Assembly: GCA_013115135.1 (NCBI GenBank)
Contig: JABANP010000356.1
Location: forward strand, 1 to 54,881
Direction of reading: 5' to 3'
Source of the DNA: Perkinsus olseni
Taxonomy: Eukaryota; Perkinsozoa; Perkinsida; Perkinsidae
DNA length: 54,881 nt
A program made the position numbers and the translations under genes. Numbering within the stretch: position 1 is the first letter of the stretch; each line of letters begins with the position of its first letter. Positions 43,320 to 54,356 of the stretch are shown here, piece by piece. The notes under the pieces were generated by a model, which did no database searches, was not told the DNA's origin, and saw only the letters and a program-made list of their open reading frames with translations.

Positions 43320-44140
43320 TATGGATCCGCAATAGTTATTATAGCTTCTCACATGCTTTATGTTGAATTGTGCCCGTCCTTTTATGGACCATCGGCTAGT
43401 TTTGCTCAACCACCGTAATTGTCGTAATCATACATCGTTCGATTCTTGAAGTCTTTATTTCTGTCGTCACCAGTTATTCAGTGTGATTTTGCCAGCACCG
43501 TAGGGCAATTATTATCGTATACGACTCATAGTCTTTCAATGTTGTCTTTGATGAGAACAACCACCATTGCGTGGCCAACCCTTTTCCATTTGTATACCCA
43601 TCGTTAGACGTGTTGCGAGAGTGATAGAAATAGAATGTAATAGGAATAATGATAGTAACAGTACTAGAATGATCGAAGCGGAAAAGAAATGAAATAACAG
43701 ATCCAATTGAATGTACTCGAGGCGAAAAAGTTACGAAGATTCACATTGAGGGAATACTATTCATTTCAAGACAGAGAAGAATACGTAGATAGCCTACTGA
43801 TAGACGGTGGAACCAGAATAGCAGAGCCACTATTCCGATCACAATGATTAATAACGCGACCCTTCGCGCACGCATAGCACGCGTCGCATACATAGGGAAT
43901 TCGCAGATCAGCAGTACATGAGCATGATGCTCAGAGCATCCAAGTGAAGTGAGAAACCGAAAAAAGGAAGCGAACACCTTAAATGAACGCTTCGAAGTTA
44001 ATTGCAGAATCTTCAAAAACATCAGGACTTGACCCTGGGGCCCCGAAATGTAGATTCAACACCGCTATATTGAGTACGATCCACTTTGGCTCTCATAGCC
44101 ACTCAGCACTACCAGTGCTCTACATAGTTCTATGGTGACT
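43320..44140. other. Intergenic region, no gene supported
   Basis: AT-rich sequence follows the secreted-protein gene. The one longer minus-strand frame (43741-44022) is hydrophobic and irregular and shows no motif. I see no RNA gene. Confidence 0.45.
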
Positions 44141-44290
44141 ATTGCACCGCCCATTGCTGCATCCTCTCTCGGGTTGAATTGATGGTGTAATCGGAGTCCG
44201 AACTCAGCTGCCACATCGTCAGCTCGCAATTAACGACAGGTTACCGCGCCGTAGTGATCACCGCCGGCTCCTGCGCTCAAGCTTACTTCA
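44141..44290 (+). pseudogene. Decayed fragment of the WDR82-like gene 3' part
   Basis: Similar by eye to 40655-40800, in the same orientation. Both share GCACCGCC..TTGCTGC, TTGATGGT, and CTCAGCTGCCACAT, and both keep the following RxVVxTA coding motif. The matching part includes the tail of an intron in the source gene, so this is a genomic DNA copy and not a retrocopy. It has no open frame of useful length. Confidence 0.6.
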
Positions 44291-44308
44291 GCGAAGTGGC
44301 ATCGAGCA

Positions 44309-44453
44309 AATATCGAGGTTGGCCAAGTATGCTCGTACAGATGCATCCTGCGTGGTGGCACCTTGGATTACCGATCTAGTAGGCGACTCGCCCGCTCGTC
44401 GGAGCTATCGTATTTGTTCATGAGAGTTCGACCCTCGGCTGGTGTGCACTATA
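44309..44453 (-). pseudogene. Decayed fragment of the POLQ polymerase domain
   Basis: Similar by eye to 45484-45632, in the same orientation. Shared blocks include CGAGGT(C/T)GGCC, GTACAGA, GGTGGCA, and TTTGTTCAT(G/C)AGAG. In the intact gene this stretch encodes the helix around the O-helix motif downstream of GMGARSLS. The copy is interrupted by stops and small indels and is not functional. Confidence 0.65.
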
Positions 44454-44834
44454 GAATCGTATGCTTCGGAGGTCTCAGCGGTCCACACGTATGTAAATCT
44501 TTCTCAAATTGCTGGCCGTCTCTAAAATGCTCTCTAATAGAGGAAAACACTGTATGAATGCAAGGCATGGAACTTCCATGATGGAAGGAGCACCGGTCTT
44601 GTTGGCTTGACGGAGTTCAAGAAACCCCGATTGCCCATGTCCGCACGCGAAACCGCGTCGCTACTCGGCGACAAGCACAGCAAGCTTAGGGAAGGGCGGT
44701 TCGGATGTATTAAACAACGAACAACGTGGATCTCCGATATACTTAAAGCACAACAATCACCGTAACAGTTACGCTCATTGCGTTGTGTGCTAAGCCATCA
44801 CTCACAACTCTCGGCGACTGACCTCAGGTGACGC

Positions 44835-44925
44835 GATAGGATGGTGGGTGGTGGAGAGAACCCTTACCATCGAGCGGTCGATAGCCGGAGAGGTTGATGA
44901 GAGCTTCCAGCCTGTTGACGGGGAA
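44835..44925 (+). pseudogene. Second decayed fragment of the WDR82-like 3' end
   Basis: Resembles 40773-40875: ATGGTGGG(T/C)GGTG near its start and a GGAGAG...CCTGTTGACG block at its end, which in the source gene includes the stop codon. The match is weaker than the fragment at 44141, but the order and spacing fit. Confidence 0.4.
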
Positions 44926-45093
44926 TAAAACAGCGCAGATTCTATTAGTTTTTCATGGAGGGGTGACGCTTCTCGCTGCCTCGATGTTCTCGCGAAATGG
45001 CTCCCCCAAGACTCATCAGCCCAGAGTGCTTTAACCATGGAAACTCCGCCCGAGAATGGCCCGATAAAACTCATGCAAATAGGATATGAGAAA

Positions 45094-48000
45094 CTATGCA
45101 CCGATACATGCTGTTTGTATAGATCCCCAGGTCCGGCCTGTCCCCCACTTCACCTGCAGTTTGACGGTCAATGGAACAGCCTTCACCATAGCCTCCACGA
45201 CAATGTCTACAATATCCTCGACCCGATCTTCATCAACCTCGAGGAGCAGCTCGTCGTGAATTTGCAGGAGTATTTCAGCTGGGGGACGACTGAAAGGAAA
45301 AATCCTCGATGGAGTTCTCCCACTGACCAGCGATGGGCTACCCGTTCTCGTCCCGCATCGTCATCAGCCTCGCAGCGACCTTTAACGTAGCGGCCTTCAT
45401 GATGTCTGCCGCACTAGCTTGGCACGTGGTGTTCACGGCCTGCCTCTGTGCTCTTGCTCGCTCCTGTGGACTGCCACCAAGCCCAGCCAAATGCCGAGGT
45501 CGGCCGAGTATACTCGGTACAGACGCGCCCTCCCTGGTGGCATCCTGGATGACTGACCTCGTCCACTCACGCACTCGTGGAAACTCGCTGTCGAATTTGT
45601 TCATCAGAGCTTCACCCTCCGCTAGTGTGACACCCATTTCTCGAGACAGACTGCGAGCGCCCATACCGTAAATCACCCCATAAACTAGCTGCTTGATACC
45701 ATTGCGCTCTACGTCAGTGACCTGGCTCAGCGGCTTGGACAGCCACGTTGACGCTATGTGGATGAAGATATCGTAGGTCGGCTCTCCTGAACGTTCTGCA
45801 ACTGGCTGGTTGAAAAGTGCGATGAGTCTCGGGTCTCCACAGAAGTGTGCCAAGAGCCGGGCCTAACCATACGTGACGGTGGGCTCTTTGTGTCAACGAG
45901 TTATATCACCTCAAGCTGGCAGTAGTCAACACTGAGAAGCAATCGCCCCTTGGGAGCCACGAAGGCATCCCGTAAGGCTATAATGCGTTTCCGAGCATCG
46001 GCATCAACACCAGTGAGTGTGACGGCGGCACTTTGACGGAAGACTTGGTCCGCAGGGAACCTGAGTGTCAACCGGTTTTCTGAGTTGCACGGGTCCCTCT
46101 TGGAGGCCCACACGAGCTTCTGCCCCGTCGCGAGCTGCACTGTACACTGAGGGACCCGACGAGCTGCATCCGCGTTGTCGTAACCCGGCCAACCATGTGT
46201 GGACCAGTATCTGAACACTATGGCTTCAATGCTTATGGATTGAAATATAGTCCTACTCGCCGAGAGGGCGCCCCCTCACAGCAGCCGAGATCGCACCGGG
46301 AACGATATCGTCGGCTGCAGTAAGGCTGCCAGACACGGAGACTAGTCTGCCTTCGATGAGCGCCCGATGCGAGGGCGGAGGCGCGGTAATGAGGGAGGCG
46401 AATACGTCGGTACCTTAACATCCTGAAGGGGAACCATCCCACAACCGGAGAACCACCCTCTTGTAGCAAATTGAGGTGTCCTCCATGAAAATCAGTCGCC
46501 ACAGAGGGCCTACACACATCTGCTATTTCGAAAGCATTCTCCACCGTCAGCAAATTCGGGTCCGTTGACTTCAGCCGCCCCGTGGCAGTGCCTGTCAGTA
46601 GACAGGAGGGCAATGCAGGGAGCAGCGTGAATGATGTGCGAAGGAGCTTACCCGTCTGAGAGAAGACAGCGTGAACTCTCAGCCCATCGTGTATCACGTG
46701 GCGGTCGATAATAGCGTATTTGCTCAGGGCGTGGAGGTTCAAGTTGCATGAGCATCTTCTGGTCCACGGCGTAGATTTTGTGACCGTTCTTCTTCACCTT
46801 CCGGGGCCTCAGCCCTTCGGGTACCGGTACTCCAAGGTCATCAAATATGGCCTTGCTAACATCCTCGGCGTTCCCTAGGGCTACATAGCGGCCTACAGCC
46901 TCTCGAACGGCTACTTCGAGAGCCTGTATTTTATACCTCGCGTGTTTGCCCTGCCAGTGGAACCAATGAGATGGGGTGACCATCAGCCCAGTCGTCTCCA
47001 TGTCGACGAGAAGAGCAGCAGTGGGTGCCTCCAACGTGACAAGGAGCTCGAGGAGGCCTGGGTGCTGCACCAAGCCACGGCCAAGTTCCGCGCAGAGAGT
47101 GTAGAGAGCAAGACACTGCTTCAAGTCTCGGTCGAGATAATGAGGAGCTGACAGTTGCTTGACATACTTCTCCAGCGACGGGCCAGTCGAGTCTTCCGGG
47201 TTGCGGAGCCAGGACATAAGCTGCGGGTCTACGACGACCGTAGACGTGCACGCTGAGCACCGCATGACGGGGCTCTTTTGCTTCAACAACCTCCAGAAGT
47301 CAGCAGCTGATTCTGTAATTACAAGTTTATATTGAGCCGTGTTCTCGAGGATGCACCTCAGTTCATCCATAGACTCATCCACTATAGCGTATTCCACAGC
47401 ACTGCCGTAGAGCCACATTACGGTCATGCTGTCCCGGACCCCTGGTTGGCATACCAGAACATTAGTTCCCTCGCGGAGGACGTCGGTGAAGTCGAAGGAA
47501 CCTTCCGTGCTGACGAGGGAAGGCATAGCGGCGAGGAACCGCACCATCCAGTAGCGCTGCTGCAAGTCTCGGGGGTTGGCAACCGAGCTACGGCGTCGCT
47601 CCGTCGATTCGATGTCTTGTTCTAGCAGGGAGGTGTCCGGGGTGGCAGCCTCACCCGAGGTGCGGACAGAGGCTGTTGTGAGACGCCTTCGCTTGGCCGG
47701 ATGCAACGATGAGAGTGCTTGCCCTTCAGCTGAGGATCTTGACAACTTGTCTTTCAGAGTGAGACTCCTACGGCCAAGTCTACTCAAACCAGCTGACAGC
47801 CGCTCAGGGTCCACCTCGACAGTCACATCGCCCCGGTTGCGTTGAGATGCCCACAGGAACTCTGTCGGATCCAATACGTCGTTATAGCCCGTCGCAGGCG
47901 TGACCCCCACCTGGGATGGGTCTCCACAGCCGCCACCAGGAGTGAACATACTGGCAGACGACAGACGAGCGGATCTGACAGGACTGCGCGGCTGCACTGT

Positions 48001-50532
48001 GGGGTCATTCTCGTCAGAAACAAATGGTGTACTTAGCACAACAGGAGGAGCCTCCGGTATAGGCCGGTGGGAGACCGTGACTTGAACCTCCCTAGCCTCT
48101 CTCAGCTTCTGCTTTCGCTGCTCTTTGGCCGTGAGGGCAGCGTCCTTGATGAGCCTTTCAAGAGCGTCTTCCGGTACATCAGGAATCTGTCGCGGCAGAG
48201 CACGCCGCAGGACCGACTGTAGCTCTTGAGGAGTAGCACCAGCAACCATCTTCGGACTCACAAAGCCCGAATCATACAACTGGCGGGCCCAGGCCGGCGA
48301 CAACTTGGGAATCTCAGACAGAGCAAGCAGCTCAGGCCGACGATGGCACATGCTGGACAGGCGGCCAGCAAAGGTGTCGAAGACGGACTCCAGGACTCTC
48401 CAGCGGAGCTTGCCACAGAAAACCGCAATGCACGAAGTGAACGCACTGGCAGAGGATATGAGGGACTGCAGCAAGCCACGGCCTATCTTCGATCCAAAGC
48501 GATGGATAACCTGTTCTATCGGTATCTCACACATTAGGGCCCAAATTAGGAAGGTACTGTAGAACTTCACGACACGGCGGTAACCTTCAGGATCGCGCTC
48601 TTTTGCAGCTTGACTGAGTCTCCCTTGTATCGAGGCTTGTTGAATCTTCGCCATACTGATGCCAATAACATCCAGAGACGCTTGCTGCTGCTTATTAAGG
48701 TCGCCCTCAACAACGGCAGCATAGACATTCCAGTCGATCAACGACTCGGAAACCGATGCTTCCCATGGCGTTGCAAGGTAAACTAAGTGAAGCTCTCCCT
48801 CCAGGCATAGACCGGTCTGATTGCGGAGGCGCTTCAGCTCCTCCCAAAGGACGATACCTGCCTCACAGCTGAGGCCGCTAGCACACACAGCTCGTCCGAG
48901 AGGAGTGGCCATGTACAGCTGGTTGTCACGGTTGAAGTGGACCATCTCCGTCGACAACAGGTACTTCATTCCGGCATGGACCGCAGGGAAATCCTCGGCT
49001 ACGCTGTTGCGCCTTTTCTTCTGGTCGCTTGGTGGGTCGAGCTGGCGATCCAGGAAGGTGGCCCTTGCCAAACGCATGATCTGATCGTCCTTCATCTGGC
49101 CGGCCGTCGCCATAACCTCTAATAAGAGGCGCTGCAAGCCTACACAGTTCTGGCCAAGAGCGCTTCTAAGAGGCGGCAATGCAGCCACGGCCATCGACGT
49201 TACACGTTTCTTCTCAACTTCGCTGGAGCAAATGACGTAGCTTTCACCCGAGGAACTAGAATGGCCCGACCGGCCGGCTCTACCAGACATCTGTCGGTAC
49301 CTTGTCGTGTCGAGGAACTCCGTGGCGATGAATGGAGTTCGAAAGACGACTCGCTGGGCAGGAAGGTTCACACCAGCTGCGAGAGTACTGGTACAAGTAA
49401 GGCACGTAATAGCTCCACTCCTATATCCCCGCTCCACAATATCCCGCTCCTCAGTAGTGAGGCCGCTGTGGTGGAAGACCACCCCGACCAAGATGCCATC
49501 AGCCAAATTCTTGTCCAGCCCGGCGCCAGTGTTGCAGCTGCACAGTTCGAGCTCGGCACGCAGTTGAAGACGGTGGTTATGGATATCCTGGGGCGCAGGA
49601 GGGGCGGACGCCCAGGGCAACGATTTGGTCAGAAGACCGCAAGCTACCTCACACTTCATTTTTGACGGGCAAAACACGAGTACTGAATTGCCGACTGATA
49701 CGGCCTCCCACACGGCGAGCATGAACCCGTCGGTATCTGTGGCGGGCATGAGCTTGTTGGAGTCTTCAAGTGCACGAACTGGTCTACGATCTCCATCACA
49801 AGTGAAGACAGTTCGCTTGCACACTACGTACTCGTGCAGGGGGACGGGCCGGAAGTCCGTGACGTAAAGGCTGGCATCAAGCCAGGCTGCTACTTCAGAG
49901 ACATTCGGAAGCGTCGCAGACATGCCGACTATTTGGCATGTTGGGGCGAAGTACCGTACCTTAGCTACTAGGACTTCCAGGAGGTACCCCCGCTGACTAT
50001 CGCCGAGGAGATGGAGTTCGTCCAATATCAGGCAACCTAGCAGCCGTGAGAGTTCTGACCCAGGATCAACCCCCGGCTGTTCCAGAAGGGCATTGACCAA
50101 GCTGTTAGCCTTCTCGATGGTGCATACTGCTATGTCGTACCGTTCCATCGCGAGGAAGTTGCCAGAAGAGCCTCCGTAGAAAGCCTGTACCTTGTACTGA
50201 GCAGGTCGGCAAAGACTCTGGAGGTAGGCCTCTTTCTCCGAGACCACACTGATATACGGTAACACGAATAAAGCACGACGGCCATCACCAGCAAGTCGGC
50301 GGAGCATGACGATCTCGGACACCAGTGTTTTACCGCCACTGGTTGGGGCACAGTAGATAAGGTTTCGGTTACCCTCGAGAACACCAGGAAGGGAGAGGCA
50401 TTCACTCTGCCACTCATAGAGCTGGTTCACACCTCTCGTCCGGTATACCGATACTAACGACTCCTTCCAGTCCGAAGGAACCGATATCCATGAAAGCCAC
50501 AAATTTTCAAACGAAAATGAACTAGCAGTCAA
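45094..50532 (-). CDS. POLQ: DNA polymerase theta (helicase-polymerase), multi-exon
   Basis: POLQ joins an SF2 helicase to a family A polymerase and carries out microhomology-mediated end joining of double-strand breaks. A first exon of about 3.8 kb from ATG 50532 encodes the helicase: LYEWQSECLSLPGV, Walker A CAPTSGGKTLVSE, DELHLLGD, CTSTLAAGVNLPA and QMSGRAGRSG. A short disordered linker follows (around residues 790-1000, ending near AKRRRLTTA), far shorter than in animals, and then the start of the polymerase part. After a frame break near 46745 come VHAVFSQTG, an intron and TATGRLKSTDPNLLTVE. Motif A is SVDYCQLE (45.91 kb), joined across an intron to ARLLAHFCGD. The O-helix is RNGIKQLVYGVIYGMGARSL, and RQAVNTTCQASAADIMKAA follows. 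The last exon has motif C IHDELLLEV and stops at 45094. Key catalytic residues are present. Exons between 46.5 and 46.2 kb are uncertain. Confidence 0.9.
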
Positions 50533-51530
50533 AAACTAGCGGTATGCGCCGAATATTTGCCAACAGGATCAGGCCATCACAGCTCCGCGGTAAGATCCGG
50601 GGTGCTCAGCTCAACACTACCAGCTCTCGGAAAAATGATCCACAATGGTGATAATTATTGAACAGATGCCGAAAAAGTCGAGTACGCACTTCCGAATCAC
50701 GTTAGACCCCGATCGACAATGGATGTTCGAGAACTGGGACTTCAAACCGTTAGAATATCACTTGTGGACTTCTCCTGCACAGTATTCGCTGCGAGAATCT
50801 GCCGCCCGTGACTTTCATAAACCAGCCTTTACTGTAGGAAGTAGCACAAAGGGAGATAGCAAAATGCAGTTATTCTATTCAGATGATTGAGGCCACCGTA
50901 AGAGAATCCTCTACCCCGCTCCTTACAGACGTTGCAGAACATCTTATTTTGAAGCGCCAATCGCAGCGAGCGCTACTCTAGGGCCTGGAGTTTAGGTGAA
51001 ATTCAATTGAGGTTAACACTCCCGATGCTGCCGGAGAGTGACTTTGAAAGTGCAACGCATCAACCATCTAGAGATGGTAACCTTGCTTTCCTAAGCCTCC
51101 TCTCATTCCCAACGCGCTCTGGTCAAAAACCCGTTAGTAACCAAGCCCTCGAGCCGTGCATTCCCGAGTAATGATTTCCGATTACGCAGCACAACCAGTT
51201 GCCCGCATACGCCGGTCATAATCTACCGTTCTATAATCCAAACTGGTTGTACCTCTGTCCCAGTCTGCACCGGCATTCTTCAAAGAATGGATTTGCAAGG
51301 CGGTATTTTTGCACTCATGAGCAAGCGAATCAGAGCGATCATCGCAGGGTCGCATTGTCCGGGCCCTTGGACCCTGGTACGACCGGATTGTGAACGTGCT
51401 GGAGCTAACGGTTCGGTTGGTCCCACTCGACGCGTGTGATCTTTACTGACTTGCGTATAAGCTTTCCTCCATATGAGATTAGTATACACACAGTATTTGT
51501 TTATACAGTTGTCATACTTATCTCACATTG
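50533..51530. other. Intergenic region between POLQ and a secreted-protein pseudogene
   Basis: It includes the POLQ upstream region. A plus-strand frame at 50645-50890 (81 codons, MVIIIEQMPKKSSTHFRITL) has no recognisable family and no support beyond being open. No RNA gene or repeat was seen. Confidence 0.4.
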
Positions 51531-52344
51531 ATGTGTACTGCTTATGCAACCAGGGTCAATAGTGAGGACGCCTTGAAGACAAAGCGTTGGAAAGGTATAA
51601 TCGTTACCAACATCATCTTCATCCAAATGGCTATGTCGGTCAGCGCTGATGCCCTCAAGATGGATGACACCGTTGCCAACCCTATGCAAGACCCTGAACT
51701 TCGTTCTCTGCGTCTGCCCGTTGTGAATGAAAAGCCACCGGGTTGTTTGCCGCCGGGTGCGGGTTTCCAGGGTTTATTGCGGGTACGTTTTGAAGGGCCC
51801 CAGCCAAGTTAACGGAGGTGTGCTTATGGCCTCGAATAATTCTGGGTACACTGGCTTCGCTACTCTGGAAATGGCGGTCATCCTGGCGTTTAACTCAAGC
51901 CCAGTCGATGTTGGTGTTTGGGCGGATGGTAAAACTATCTGGCTCTTCAATCTACCAGCTGGGATATCGGTCGGCGTAGACCTCTCTATTCCAACCTTCT
52001 CGAAGACCGGCGGATATGATTATTTCCGGGGAAGCAGCTCGCTTCCCAATATTTTTTAAAAACCAGGGCGACCGTTCCTCGGCACCGTAAGGGCGGAGGC
52101 AAAATGACACTGCCTATGCTTGTGTGGATACGACGGGTGGATCTCATTCGCTCTCGGCCGTGCGGAAGTAACAACTGACATCCTGAGATGTAGTATAGGG
52201 CTCCACGGAGAAGTCATGCGTAGTAACAAAGCACTCCAACCTTGGGTATTCACCGGCTACGTTGATATAGCGATTCATGGTACAATTGGCGCTTCGCACC
52301 TCACTTTCGTGGAGGTCATTCCCGTTTTCAATGTCACAGTCTGA
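51531..52344 (+). pseudogene. Secreted-protein family member, frameshifted
   Basis: Clearly a paralogue of the gene at 42489, from its ATG (MCTAYATRV) through MDDTVANPMQDPELRSLRLP to the last strand and stop. A net 5-base deletion after GAGFQG (near 51776) shifts the frame, and further indels follow GGYDYFRG (near 52025) and around 52105. The N-terminal 82 codons and a central block of about 100 codons remain highly similar, so decay is recent. A protein truncated after the signal and the first block is the only direct product. Confidence 0.8.
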
Positions 52345-54356
52345 AACGTTATTGGTAATTGTCAGAGTTCATACTGTATGTAACTCGATTATGTCTTTTG
52401 ATGAAGCATTGTTTAATCCCGGTCAACGAGCGAGATAGTACGGGGCATACGTCCCTCGATCCCTTTTCGCTGTCGGAGACAGCATCATGTCGGAGCCGTT
52501 ATGAAATGATTAAGATAATTATCTTGGTGCTGCCCCGGTTCATCCTTTCCCATTCGTTTGAGCATCATCATGCCTGCTGTGATCGGCTATGTCGCTACGA
52601 GGATTGGAACTTAGAGTTCCAGTACCGCTTATCCTATAGTGCATTGCGATGCTCACTAACGTGGTGGAATTCTGTTCTTCGGTATACATTATCACCTCAG
52701 CGCTAGGACCAATAGAATCTATTGGTCTATTAAATAGATGCAGAAGGGTGTTGAGTTGCAAGTTTGCGCAACGCTTCAGGCGCTTGCGGTAGCATTGGCA
52801 GGCGATGAGTCCTCATGCGGAAAGGACCCGATCGGAAATTGTGAAGTGGGTTTGTAGGAGGGATGACAATTTTCTCGAAAAATCCCCCGGCGTCAGTGGA
52901 TAGGTTCAAGCCTCTGAACTCCATACGGCTTCAATTGTGGACTTCCGCTTGTCCCAATCACGCACCCGGGCGGCGCGAAATCGTAGAGAAGCTTCGAAAA
53001 GGAGTCCTTTTCAATGCTTTTCAACTTTCATGCTCTTGCGAACCCTTTTCCTCCTTTTAAAGGACAGCGTGTGCGCAGAAGATGAAATAGACTCATCAAC
53101 TATATTAGTGAGCGGCCCGCATTCGCGCCAAGTCAGCGCGCGGCCTCTATTTACTTGGCCTCCCGACACCCCAGGTTGCGTTACGAAGTTACAACTGAGA
53201 AGAGACGACTACAGCATAGAGTAAAAAGAGCGGCTCTCGACTTTTTCGGTGCGATAGATTCCTCAGAGCTATCTCAATGGAGACATTCCGCTGCGGAATG
53301 TCTCGCGACAGGGATGTCGCGCGGAATTTCTGCGAGACGGAGGCCACCACCAGTGGTGATTCACCACAGCCTGGCGATCAGACTACCCAGCCATCCCTGA
53401 GGTAACGCATGGAGTCATTCACTAACGCAGTAAACCGATGACACAAAGTACAGTAGTTCGCAACTGATGCGACGCATCATCATCATTGGTGACAAGCCAC
53501 CGGATACCATCTCAAACTACTTGCGGGTTCCCCCAGAATTTGCAAGTCTATCAGAGGAGACCCACTTCTCTCTCAATGTGTAGATGCTACAGAAGAAGCG
53601 TCTGTGGGGGTTGTCGGTTTGAATCATCAGCTGGTCACCAGCTGCTGGTGTGCCTGTCTGAACTTTACCTCGAAGGCGTGCCAGGGCCAAGGTCTGATAA
53701 CAAGATCCCCAAAGCGGTCATGGAGTTGCACTGCAGCATCTTCCGTTGTGCGCACGAGCCATCGGTTGCATTTACGACCCAATATGTACCTTCGGTCGTT
53801 CCTGTGTTACCTTTAGGATCGGCGCCTTACATGGAGAGTAACTTCTCTCGAGGCATACATGCGGTGCATTCCACTGAGATCAGCTAGTTTTCATGTACCG
53901 CCACTGATGGCCAGTGACTGGTCCGCAGGCTACGACCAGTGTTCGTCGACCACTGTGCCGCACAATTTGCGCAGTCACGCTGATGCGACCGAGACAGGCA
54001 GCTCCGGGGAGATTTCTGCGGTCCGCACGTTTTGCGATGTGGACCTGACAGCGGTTGAATCAGTCATTCGAGATTGATGGGAACAGTTCACAGTGAACTC
54101 CACTAAATGCCGGCCGGACCTGATCTCAGGAAGATCCCGGATCTGCCATTCGGCGTTACTCGGGTTAAAGCCGTTTGGCTCCGAAGTCACAGTGACACCG
54201 TTGTGGCACAACGGTTGTGCGGAGCTCCACCCACCACAACTCCTTGGACACCTTGCCCGGCAGGGACTCTATCGTCATGAGGAAACAAGTCAAAATTGTT
54301 TTTCTCGTCGAGCTTCCACCTTTCCTGCGTGAATGCCTGCAACTCACGGAATAGAG
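52345..54356. other. Intergenic region, no gene supported
   Basis: Short frames on both strands lack motifs and do not join plausibly. Structure is limited to a pair of hairpins at 53280-53321 and a 7-bp-arm palindrome near 52709. The part upstream of 54357 precedes another copy of the secreted-protein family. Confidence 0.4.
53280..53321. repeat. Two adjacent perfect inverted repeats (hairpins)
   Basis: GAGACATTCCGC and its exact reverse complement are separated by a single T. They are followed directly by a second inverted repeat with GCGACA arms around GGGA. Read as DNA or RNA these could fold into two stem-loops. No run of T or A follows that would suggest a polymerase III terminator. 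Confidence 0.6.

Noticed and set aside
44080..44100. Sequence resembling the core of the dinoflagellate/perkinsid spliced leader (CCACTTTGGCTC)
   Set aside because: Several mismatches to the leader, no downstream GT splice donor in place, and it lies in decayed intergenic DNA.
4443..46749. Claim of programmed nuclear +1 frameshifting as a new decoding system
   Set aside because: The breaks fall in homopolymers, some are of the opposite sign, and long frames elsewhere (for example POLQ exon 1) are unbroken. Assembly error is the simpler reading until short reads are checked.
50645..50890. 81-codon plus frame upstream of POLQ
   Set aside because: No homology I recognise and no adjoining exon. 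It probably lies in the POLQ upstream region.
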